Source: an uncultured bacterium
GTDB lineage: Bacteria > Muiribacteriota > Ozemobacteria > Ozemobacterales > Ozemobacteraceae
DNA: 57,202 nucleotides
Reading direction: 5' to 3'
Assembly: GCA_937949615.1 (NCBI GenBank)
Contig: CALEDQ010000033.1
Coordinates: forward strand, 1 to 57,202
Of the stretch, positions 8,384 through 15,961 are shown piece after piece (the stretch's first letter is position 1; the number at the start of each line of letters is the position of its first letter). The translations under genes were made by a program, and so were the position numbers. A model generated the notes under the pieces. It searched no databases, was not told the origin of the DNA, and worked only from the letters and a program-made list of their open reading frames with translations.

Positions 8384-9295
8384 ATGACATTCACTGATCG
8401 TGGGGTTGGCGTTCTGCTGGTTCTCGCAGCAGCCCTTTTCTGGAGCTTCTCCGGCGTTTGTGTAAAATCCATGCCCGGCGTCAATCCGCTGCTTATAACA
8501 GGCTACCGCAGTATTTTTACTCTTTTTGTGATGACGGCTTATTACGTGTTTGCCTGTGGCACCCTGGCACAGGCGGCTCACACTGCGCGGCGGGCTTTCG
8601 GTTTTCGCCGGGCCTGGGGTTCGGCCTGCTGCTACGCGATGATGCTGGTTCTCTTTATCTCGGCCACCCGCTACACAACCGCTGCCAATGCGATTCTTCT
8701 TCAGTATGCGGCACCGATGTATGTCGCTCTGCTTTCAGTGCCGCTGCTCGGCGAACCGGTTCGCCCAAAAGAATGGCTCGCCCTTTTCGGCTGTCTGATC
8801 GGTATTTTTATGTTTTTTGGCGAGCAACTGACCACCGAAGGCTGGTGGGGCAACATTCTTGGCGTTCTTTCCGGGATTGCCTGCGCCCTGAACGCGGTTT
8901 TCATGCGCTCACTTTCGAAAATTCCGGGGAAGGGGGCCTTCGCGCCCGGGCAATCGCGCGATGTTTCACTTGCCTTTCCTGCTGTTATCCTCGGAAACCT
9001 TCTTACGATACTCATCTGCCTGCCATGGATGACAGAGGTCGCCGGCATCACCCCATATTACTGGAAAATTCTGGTGTTTATGGGTCTTTTTCAGCTTGGC
9101 CTGCCTTATACCCTTTTTACAGTCGGCATTTCAAAAGTTGGAGCCCTTGAAGGGGTAATCCTGGCCATGACGGAAGCCGTGCTCAACCCGGTCTGGGTCG
9201 CTTTTGCCACCGGCGAAACCCCGTCGCTCATGGCCTGCGCCGGCGGTACCCTGATTCTGGTTTCGATCGGAGCCTACGGCTGGCTGAAAAAATAG
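8384..9295 (+). CDS. EamA/DMT-family transporter
   Basis: A 303-residue protein with about ten transmembrane segments arranged as two EamA repeats, typical of the drug/metabolite transporter superfamily. The first repeat carries ALFWSFSGVCVK and the AANAILLQYAAPMYVAL stretch usual in helices 3-4; the second ends in GGTLILVSIGAYGWLKK. Members mostly export or exchange amino acids, nucleotides or other small metabolites. A GAGG lies 9 bases before the ATG. It follows the FosA-phosphorylase fusion by 84 bases on the same strand and precedes the ECF cluster, so it may handle a related compound. The substrate is unknown. Confidence 0.9.
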   Translation: MTFTDRGVGVLLVLAAALFWSFSGVCVKSMPGVNPLLITGYRSIFTLFVMTAYYVFACGTLAQAAHTARRAFGFRRAWGSACCYAMMLVLFISATRYTTAANAILLQYAAPMYVALLSVPLLGEPVRPKEWLALFGCLIGIFMFFGEQLTTEGWWGNILGVLSGIACALNAVFMRSLSKIPGKGAFAPGQSRDVSLAFPAVILGNLLTILICLPWMTEVAGITPYYWKILVFMGLFQLGLPYTLFTVGISKVGALEGVILAMTEAVLNPVWVAFATGETPSLMACAGGTLILVSIGAYGWLKK

Positions 9296-9338
9296 AAATG
9301 ATAAACCGCGCGGTTTAGCACTGAAAAGCATACCTGCA

Positions 9339-10601
9339 ATGAATTCTGCCGAAAAAAAGATGACAATTTCTGCCTTCGATACTTACGAAGGCCTGGTCGA
9401 TAATTTCGTTCAATCAACCGGAATTTTTTTCCCAAAAATGGCAGCCGGCCGTGGCGAATTTTTCAGAGGCTTTTCACAATGGCTCGCTTGCCTGAGAAAA
9501 AGTAAACCCCTGGCGGTTATTACCCCTGACCCTGCTCAGGGCCTGGCGCTGCCAAACGCCATCCAGATAATAACTTCAGCTCTGAATCAGTCCGGTAGCA
9601 ACTCTGGCGAAGCCGAGGCTGCAATGCTGATTGAAAAATACGGGCTGCATACACAAATGCTGACTCAGCCGGTAAGCACGCTTTCTGGCGGTGAGCTGCT
9701 GTTGCTCAATTTTGCCAAAGCCGAGGCCCAGTGCGGCCACGTCACGGCTCTTGCCGCCTGCAATCCGGTTTTCTGGCTTAACCATAGTCGCCATAAATAC
9801 TGGCTGAATCTTTGCCGGCACTACGAAATTCAAGAAAAGCCCGTTGACGTTTTGATTCTGCGCGGCGATCAGCTCGACGTGTCTGCCGGCAGCGATAAAT
9901 TCCCGCCGGTCGCTCCTTTGCCGGTAAATCTTCTGGTTGACGCTCCTCTGGTTAATTTTCCTGAAATTCAGTTTCCGGTCTTTCACGCGGCGAGCAAGCT
10001 GCAGTATTCATGGGCGTCCGGCCCAGAAGAGATTTTTTCGCCGTTTTTGCTTACCGGCGACAACGGTGTCGGAAAAAGCATTTTCGCCCGCCTTCTCGCT
10101 GGCATTTTACCGATCAGCGCCGGCAGAGCCTTTGTCATGAATTCTGATGGCAACCGTAATGTTCGGCTTTTATTTCAGGAAGCGATTGCTCAGCTTTTTG
10201 CCATGAGCCCGTTCGAGTATCTCAGAAGGGTGTTTTCATCATCCAGAGCATTGCTTGCTGAAGCCGTCGGACTTTTTCGCAGTCTCATGCAGGCTATGCT
10301 TTCCAAGCAGCTTTCTGATGACGATCAGATCTGGAATTCTCTTCTGGCCGGAAAAGCATGCCTTATAGCCGCCAGACTTGCCGAAAAGCCGGCTCTGCTT
10401 CTGCTCGACGAGCCAGGCTGGGGGCTTTCACGGTCTGATGCCGGCAATCTGATTTTCAATACCTGCAGGCTGGCTCACCAGCTCGGAACCGGGGTTGGAA
10501 TAATATCGCATCAGCCCGAATGGCACGACTTTGCCGCTAGCAACCTGAAACTGAAAAAAATTGCGCCTGAACAGGTAGAGATAAGCCATGAACCGATTTG
10601 A
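9339..10601 (+). CDS. Fused, asymmetric ECF-type ABC ATPase
   Basis: A 420-residue tandem of two ABC halves that would power the membrane proteins encoded next. The N-terminal half has the signature LSGGE (115-119) but no Walker A, and its Q-loop-like stretch (TPDPAQG, 62-68) and Walker B region (near 137-147) have lost the key residues. The C-terminal half has Walker A GDNGVGKS (240-247), Gln280, Walker B with DEP (353-359) and the switch His391, but its signature position reads SLLAG. An ABC dimer binds ATP between Walker A of one half and the signature of the other. Only one composite site is therefore possible and the second is degenerate on both faces. The gene overlaps the next by 14 bases. 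The ATPase call is firm; the ECF assignment comes from the neighbours. Confidence 0.85.
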   Translation: MNSAEKKMTISAFDTYEGLVDNFVQSTGIFFPKMAAGRGEFFRGFSQWLACLRKSKPLAVITPDPAQGLALPNAIQIITSALNQSGSNSGEAEAAMLIEKYGLHTQMLTQPVSTLSGGELLLLNFAKAEAQCGHVTALAACNPVFWLNHSRHKYWLNLCRHYEIQEKPVDVLILRGDQLDVSAGSDKFPPVAPLPVNLLVDAPLVNFPEIQFPVFHAASKLQYSWASGPEEIFSPFLLTGDNGVGKSIFARLLAGILPISAGRAFVMNSDGNRNVRLLFQEAIAQLFAMSPFEYLRRVFSSSRALLAEAVGLFRSLMQAMLSKQLSDDDQIWNSLLAGKACLIAARLAEKPALLLLDEPGWGLSRSDAGNLIFNTCRLAHQLGTGVGIISHQPEWHDFAASNLKLKKIAPEQVEISHEPI

Positions 10602-11349
10602 ATTTCCGGCATTTCTCAAACTTCAGAATCTGCGGCCATGGTGGCTGAAAATGGCTGTTCTCATACTGATCGGTTACCCTCTGATTTCAAATCGCCCGGC
10701 CGGCATTATTGCTGTCGGCCTTGAAAAGCTTGTGCCGGAAACGCCTGGCAGCGTGCTCGCTTTGCCCATTATCACTTTTTTTATCTGGGCCTGCTGCTTA
10801 CCATCCCTCGGAACAGCAAAGCTTCTCGACTATCTTGCCGCCGCCTATACCATGGCCATTACTACAGTTGTCAGCGGTGCCGTTCTTCGCGGACTTTTGC
10901 CGGCCCTTTTCCCTGCTGATTCTGCCGACAATTTTCGTCTGCTGCGCGTTTATTTCAATATCCTCGCTGTCTTTCCATATTCTCTGACTTTTTTGAACTC
11001 ATTTGCGGTCAGTAATCTGATGACCAGACTCACAAAAACACGTGGGAGATTCAGAGATGCCGGTTTGCATCTTGCACTGGCGTTGAGAATCTGTCAGCAT
11101 GTCGGAGAAGTTATTCCAAAACTGCTGCTCGTCTGGCGCGAAGAAAACCCTGATATGTTGCTGCCGCGCTGTCGTGATGACTGGCATAGCATTTCGTCGC
11201 TGTTAAGATGGCCCGTATGGATTATCCGCAGCATTTCGCAATGGATTTTTGCCTGTATAATTCTGACTTTTGAGCCGATTCCTGTTATGGTTAACGAAAT
11301 TGAACAGATAGATGAAAGTAGAGATTCAGATGCCCCGGATAAAATCTAA
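10588..11349 (+). CDS. Probable ECF transporter T component (EcfT-like)
   Basis: A 253-residue membrane protein with hydrophobic segments near 21-41, 58-76, 82-106, 120-140 and 210-228, and a charged helical stretch (about 145-190) between the last two where EcfT proteins place their coupling helices. It begins inside the ATPase gene (14-base overlap) and ends inside the next gene, so the three are translated as a unit. The Ala-Arg-Gly/Ser coupling motifs of classical EcfT are not evident, which fits a divergent member matched to the unusual ATPase. The assignment rests mainly on topology and position between an ABC ATPase and an S component. Confidence 0.65.
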   Translation: MNRFEFPAFLKLQNLRPWWLKMAVLILIGYPLISNRPAGIIAVGLEKLVPETPGSVLALPIITFFIWACCLPSLGTAKLLDYLAAAYTMAITTVVSGAVLRGLLPALFPADSADNFRLLRVYFNILAVFPYSLTFLNSFAVSNLMTRLTKTRGRFRDAGLHLALALRICQHVGEVIPKLLLVWREENPDMLLPRCRDDWHSISSLLRWPVWIIRSISQWIFACIILTFEPIPVMVNEIEQIDESRDSDAPDKI

Positions 11350-11911
11350 ATTTGCAGAAACTGCTGTAATCGCGGCGCTTACTGCATTGACCGCTGTGAC
11401 CACAATGCTGGTACGGGTCCCGATTCCGGCAACCAACGGTTACTTCAATATTGGCGATGTTTTTATCATTCTTGCCGGTCTCTGGCTTGGGCCCCGCGCC
11501 GGTTTTATTGTTGGCGCCTTCGGCTCAGCCATTGCCGATGCGATTGGTTTTCCGGTCTATATTCCGGCGACTTTCATTGTTAAGGGCTGCGAAGGCTGGC
11601 TAACCGGTATAATTGCCGGAAATTCAGGCCCAGTCTCGCTGACTCGCCCGGTAGTTGCCGCAGTGACCGGCGGTTTGAGCATGGTGGCCGGTTATTATCT
11701 GTTTGAAGCTTTTATTTACCCGCTGCTTGGCAGGCAGATACCGATGTTCAACATTACCGATCCGGCAGCGGCTTTTATTGCCCTTTTGCCTAATGCAATT
11801 CAGGGCCTGTCTGGAATCGTCGGTGGGCTTGCACTCTGGAAAGCCATGACTGCCGGTTCTCAAAATCATGAAATCAGTGATGAACAGCCCTTTTCGGGCA
11901 AACATGGTTGA
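11312..11911 (+). CDS. ECF transporter S component (substrate-binding membrane protein)
   Basis: A 199-residue protein with about six transmembrane segments and the pattern of the ECF-type S-component family of pfam07155: VPIPATNGYFNIGDVFIILAG, then GPRAGFIVGAFGSAIADAIG, then a PATFIVKGCEGWLTG segment. S components bind a vitamin or a related precursor with high affinity in the membrane and dock on the EcfT-ATPase module. The start overlaps the T-component gene by 38 bases; an ATG at 11330 is an equally plausible start. The nearby nucleoside phosphorylase hints at a nucleoside- or pyrimidine-like substrate (thiamine precursor, riboflavin or a base), but this is inference. With the two genes before it this makes a complete three-gene importer. 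Confidence 0.85.
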   Translation: MKVEIQMPRIKSKFAETAVIAALTALTAVTTMLVRVPIPATNGYFNIGDVFIILAGLWLGPRAGFIVGAFGSAIADAIGFPVYIPATFIVKGCEGWLTGIIAGNSGPVSLTRPVVAAVTGGLSMVAGYYLFEAFIYPLLGRQIPMFNITDPAAAFIALLPNAIQGLSGIVGGLALWKAMTAGSQNHEISDEQPFSGKHG

Positions 11912-11942
11912 CCGCCGCAAGCTTTATTGATAGGGTTTATAT

Positions 11943-12317
11943 ATGCAGAATCAGTTAGAAAAGATTTTTTATGATTACATCGATGCGCTGGCAACCCAAA
12001 GCTGGGAAGCCGCCGCCCCGTTTTTTCACGAACGCGCTACGGTGATCTTTACCGAGGCGACCTATTACGGCAAAAACCAGGTCGCTGGCGCCATCGGCAA
12101 GACTTTTTCGATAATCAGAGATGAAAGATTCGATGTTACCAACCTGAAATGGAACATTGTTTCCGCAGTTTTTGCTTCAGGTACATTCGAATATGTCTGG
12201 TCGGGCACTCTTCAGGGAAAACGTTTCACCAATCCTGGCCGGGCAACCATCGTCTGGGTTTGCGAAAATGGCAGCTGGCAGATTATCAATGAGCACTTTG
12301 GCCCGATGCCGAAATAG
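11943..12317 (+). CDS. NTF2-like (SnoaL/DUF4440-type) protein
   Basis: A 124-residue single-domain protein with the NTF2-like fold pattern: an N-terminal helix (IFYDYIDALATQSWEAAAPFF), the middle HERATVIFTE strand, and the C-terminal strands GRATIVWVCENGSWQIINEHFG, where the tryptophan and the final H are typical of SnoaL_3/DUF4440 proteins. Family members are small ligand-binding proteins or enzymes of varied function, so none is assigned. It has an AGGG just upstream of the ATG and lies 31 bases after the ECF S component, so it may be cotranscribed. Confidence 0.8.
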   Translation: MQNQLEKIFYDYIDALATQSWEAAAPFFHERATVIFTEATYYGKNQVAGAIGKTFSIIRDERFDVTNLKWNIVSAVFASGTFEYVWSGTLQGKRFTNPGRATIVWVCENGSWQIINEHFGPMPK

Positions 12318-12341
12318 TCTCTCAATTACAAGGAGAAAACC

Positions 12342-13076
12342 ATGACTGAGAAGTTAAAACGTGCTTTGAGTGCCCTTAAACGTGAATGTCTGAGAGTTTC
12401 TCCAGATAAACCCGGCTTTAACGCAAAATTGGCGGCTGATACCAGATTTGGCGGGCCTGCCTATGCCGAGGCCGGCGAAAAAGCACCGATCTGCCCCGGT
12501 TGCAACAAGCCGCTCAGCTTCGTTTTTCAGTTTTGCCTGCCGCAACCGGGTAAAAAAGCGGCCGGGACTCTGCACTGCGTTTTTTACTGCTTTAACTGTA
12601 TGCCGATCGGTCGACCCGCAGAAGAAAAGGGCCAGTGGCTGGTTAAAACCTGGGAGACCCCGGCGGCTGAAAAGTTCGTCGATGGCATCGGCGTCGACAA
12701 GAAATTTAAACCCTGCTCATGCTCTCTCGCAAAAGTTGCAAATCTGCCTGATTATGAGTCGCTTGAGGCGAATTATCCCGAGGTGGCCGCCCTTTGCGAA
12801 GAAATCGACGGCGAAGATCCAGTCAGCATCTACGAAGAAATCGGGCAGGAAATCGGCTGTGAAATGGAACCATTCACCAGCATCGGTGGCTACCCGATCT
12901 GGATTCAGGGCGAAGGCACTCAGGTCTGTCCGGTCTGCGGCAAACCTGGTGAATTTGTTGCCCAGATCGATTCTGAATCTGGCGCCGGGCTGATGTGGGG
13001 TGATGCCGGCTGTCTCTACGTTTTCCGCTGTCCTGAGCATAAAGATGGCTTCGCCATCGAAATGCAGTGCTTCTAA
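12342..13076 (+). CDS. DUF1963 (YwqG-like) cysteine-rich protein
   Basis: A 244-residue cytoplasmic protein with the DUF1963 pattern: FGGPAY near residue 36, a GGYPIWIQ motif, CPVCGKPGEFVAQID and GDAGCLYVFRCPEH towards the C terminus. Several Cys pairs (Cys51/Cys54, Cys83/Cys86 and the CPVC pair) suggest one or two structural zinc sites. The biochemical role of DUF1963 is not established. An AAGGAG lies 8 bases before the ATG. Its stop codon overlaps by 4 bases the end of the converging cyclase gene at 13073, leaving no room for a separate terminator between them. Confidence 0.8.
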   Translation: MTEKLKRALSALKRECLRVSPDKPGFNAKLAADTRFGGPAYAEAGEKAPICPGCNKPLSFVFQFCLPQPGKKAAGTLHCVFYCFNCMPIGRPAEEKGQWLVKTWETPAAEKFVDGIGVDKKFKPCSCSLAKVANLPDYESLEANYPEVAALCEEIDGEDPVSIYEEIGQEIGCEMEPFTSIGGYPIWIQGEGTQVCPVCGKPGEFVAQIDSESGAGLMWGDAGCLYVFRCPEHKDGFAIEMQCF

Positions 13077-15961
13077 CGCAGGTCGCAAAGCTCGTAGATA
13101 TTATATTCGCGGGCTTTGCCCTTGAGTGAGCTGCGCCGCAGAAAGTTAACCCGGCCCTTGCCTTTGAGCAGCCGCATGGTAGCACCCGAAATTATTATTC
13201 CGGTATTACTGTCGGCTGCTTCGCTTTTCAGTCTTGCAGCCAGATTTACCGGATTGCCGATTACCGTGAAATCCAGCTTGCCCTGGTATGAACCGATTTT
13301 GCCCGAAATGACAGTGCCGGATGAAATGCCGGCATAAACGCCGGTGCCCAGTTGTTTTTTCGTTGCTTCAGCCAGTTCCAGCACCGTTTGTGCGGCTTTG
13401 AGCGCGTGAGTTCCGATTTCGGCCGGAGACTCTCTGAAAACGAGCATCAGAGTCTGATTGAGAATCTTGTCGATACTGCCGCCATGCTTTCTTACTATCT
13501 GATCGCCGATGCCGATATACTGATTCAGTATCTTAATACTTTCGGCAGCGCTGCAACCCGCGGTCAGCTTCTGATAATCGCTGATGGCCGCAAAAATAAT
13601 AGTTGCTTCGCGATATTCACCCCCGGGCGCAAGTTTTTCAGTGCCTGTGTCGGCAATTTCAGAGAAAGCGTCATCAGACAGATAGTCCTTTAACATGTTG
13701 CGCTGCTGCAGGCCGGTAACCAGACGTGAGAAACTGAGATTGAGACTCGAAAGCTCATCACCGGTGTTTAGTTGAAGAGACCATGTGGTGCTGCCCCTCG
13801 CAATCTGTTCGGCGCAGCCGGCCATGGCCATGACCGGTCGCACAAAAAACAGGTCGAGCAGCCGGTTTACCAGATAAAAGACGGTCAGAAGATAAATTAT
13901 ACTGCCGACGGCTGCCAGAAAGGCATTGCTGAAGGCCGTCGTCGCTCGCATCGGGGTGGCCAGGACAATTGCATTGTGGGGCATACCGTGATTGAGGCGG
14001 TTGGTCAGAATTTCTTCGTCGCCTTGCCGGCTTTTGATGATTTTTGTTTCTGATTTTTGATTTTCGGCGGCCGCAAGTATCTGAGGCAGGTGGATGTAAC
14101 CGCTGCCGCGCCATATAAAGGGCAGACCGGTTGTTTCAACCGGCATGAAGGCATAGCGAATCAGATAGCCGCCGAACATCTCAGAAAAACCCTCGGAAGC
14201 GAAAGCACTCTGTTTGAGGTAGGCACGCAATATCGGAGCAGGTTCGCAGCGGCTGAAAATAAGGCCAAGAGCCGGGCGCTCCGCCAGATTCTCGTCGGTT
14301 ACCCGGGTGTTTGAAAGCCACACAGGAAAGCCGGATTGATCAACATTGAAAAATGAACCGTTTGCAACCAGTGAATCACCGATGAGCGAAACTTTCAGAA
14401 CTGCCCCGGGCAATTCGATCTGGTTCTGACGTTTTCGTTGCAGAGGGGGGCGCTCTCGCAACAGTTCCAGAGCTTTGCGCGGGAAAAACTTTTCAATTAC
14501 CTCTGAAGAGTCATTCCCTGATTCGATAGAACTTCTTTGTGGAAAATCAAGCGCCAGTTGGCCTGAACCCCTTTGCAGGGCCATTCTTGAAACAGGTACG
14601 TGCCGGCCGATGGTCTTGAATATTTTGATGACTTCGGCGTCATCGTTGATATTTTTGGCATTTATCTGCTGTGAATGAATTGAAATGGTGTCTTCTATCC
14701 ATGCCAGATACTGATCCAGCTCGTTATTGACGGTGGCAAGGCGCGTGTTGACGTGTTGCAGCATGTTTATCTTTCTGAGAAAACTGTCGTATTCCTGATG
14801 CAGATAAAAGACTGCTGCAAAAAAAACAAACGGAAAAACGGCTGCACACATTGTGGAAAACAGAATTCTTCGTTTGAAGCTGATTGCAAGATTGACCCCG
14901 AAAAGCATGAAGTGCAGGCAGAGAAGCCAGGAACCACCAAGAATGGCCGCTGCCAGAAGTTTCAGCCATGGCCTGATTTCAGAAAAAGGGTGCTGCATTG
15001 CTGATAGTGGCAGATGATACTCGTTGAAAAACATGCAATTGTTCTCATGCTTGAGCAGACTGACACCGCCGCCGTGCAGAATGTGTCTGATATAGCGTTG
15101 ATCAGCCGGTCCGGTCAGCAAAATCCGGTCTGGCAGCCTTTTTATGCCGCTATACTCGATTGCCGGCATTGTTTCATATTTTTGAATGTTCATGGGCTTT
15201 GCCACGGTACGGCATTGCGGATATTCGCGTCTGAGCTCTTTATTGAGAAAGGAGTTTGCTATGTCTTTGCCCCTGAGAATGCCTATAAAACCGGCAATTT
15301 CAGTCGTTGGTCGCAAAAATTCGCAATAAATGAAATACAGATCACCGCCAAAATGTACCGAATGATTTTTTACCACCCGGTCAGGCTGCAGAGTCACCGG
15401 TGTTATCGTTTTGAACAGCTGTTGCAGTGACAGAGCATTGCGCCTTTTTTGATCACTTTGCACATGAAACTGCTCAAGATCTTTTACCGGCACCTGTTTT
15501 CGGCGGTCAAGCAATGGTAATTGCCTTTTCAGCAATGATGCCGGCGGAAAAACGACCCCGGCAAGGTCTTCCGGGCGCTGGTAATCCGCAATGAATCTTT
15601 TGCGCTCCTGATCGAAAAAGATCGTCATGATACATCTGCCGCCGGTTAACCGGCTTATCTGCCGGTTAATGCCGCTGGTTTCAGCATTTTCAACAGGTAA
15701 TGGCTGAATCTGCACAAGCTTTTTCAACTGGCCGCTCAGAAAATTTTCAACGACCTGCGCGCTTTTATAGGATTCGAGCTGATTGAAAGCTTCAGAAAGC
15801 TGTTCTGACTCAGCAAAAACAGAATACTCGGCAAGGAAATAGTCCAGACACCAGAAAGAGCCTGTAACCGGCAGCAGAACCAGAAGCAGCCAGGCCAGAA
15901 ATATTCTGACTCCCGGAACTTTAACCTTCTGATTTATCAGATATGATTCCTGACTGCTCAT
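13073..15961 (-). CDS. Membrane class III cyclase homologue lacking metal aspartates (C2-like subunit)
   Basis: A 962-residue protein with about four transmembrane segments (near 20-40, 335-360, 370-392 and 680-705), two large extracytoplasmic regions, a HAMP-like segment (about 705-760) and a C-terminal class III cyclase domain (about 785-960). The two aspartates that bind the catalytic metals are gone: the first position is Ala792 (FAAIS) and the second is Gln836 (DKILNQT). The transition-state pair is intact as Asn906 and Arg910 (VNLAAR), as are the purine-selecting Lys832 and Thr899. This is the pattern of the C2 half of animal adenylyl cyclases. Alone it should be inactive; with the preceding gene product it could complete one active site. 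Its start overlaps that gene's stop by 4 bases, so translation is coupled. Confidence 0.88.
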   Translation of the reverse strand: MSSQESYLINQKVKVPGVRIFLAWLLLVLLPVTGSFWCLDYFLAEYSVFAESEQLSEAFNQLESYKSAQVVENFLSGQLKKLVQIQPLPVENAETSGINRQISRLTGGRCIMTIFFDQERKRFIADYQRPEDLAGVVFPPASLLKRQLPLLDRRKQVPVKDLEQFHVQSDQKRRNALSLQQLFKTITPVTLQPDRVVKNHSVHFGGDLYFIYCEFLRPTTEIAGFIGILRGKDIANSFLNKELRREYPQCRTVAKPMNIQKYETMPAIEYSGIKRLPDRILLTGPADQRYIRHILHGGGVSLLKHENNCMFFNEYHLPLSAMQHPFSEIRPWLKLLAAAILGGSWLLCLHFMLFGVNLAISFKRRILFSTMCAAVFPFVFFAAVFYLHQEYDSFLRKINMLQHVNTRLATVNNELDQYLAWIEDTISIHSQQINAKNINDDAEVIKIFKTIGRHVPVSRMALQRGSGQLALDFPQRSSIESGNDSSEVIEKFFPRKALELLRERPPLQRKRQNQIELPGAVLKVSLIGDSLVANGSFFNVDQSGFPVWLSNTRVTDENLAERPALGLIFSRCEPAPILRAYLKQSAFASEGFSEMFGGYLIRYAFMPVETTGLPFIWRGSGYIHLPQILAAAENQKSETKIIKSRQGDEEILTNRLNHGMPHNAIVLATPMRATTAFSNAFLAAVGSIIYLLTVFYLVNRLLDLFFVRPVMAMAGCAEQIARGSTTWSLQLNTGDELSSLNLSFSRLVTGLQQRNMLKDYLSDDAFSEIADTGTEKLAPGGEYREATIIFAAISDYQKLTAGCSAAESIKILNQYIGIGDQIVRKHGGSIDKILNQTLMLVFRESPAEIGTHALKAAQTVLELAEATKKQLGTGVYAGISSGTVISGKIGSYQGKLDFTVIGNPVNLAARLKSEAADSNTGIIISGATMRLLKGKGRVNFLRRSSLKGKAREYNIYELCDLR

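Noticed and set aside
13073..15961. Calling the second cyclase a pseudogene because its aspartates are missing
   Set aside because: The frame is intact over 962 residues, Asn and Arg of the active site are kept, and the losses mirror those of the partner, which points to specialisation rather than decay.
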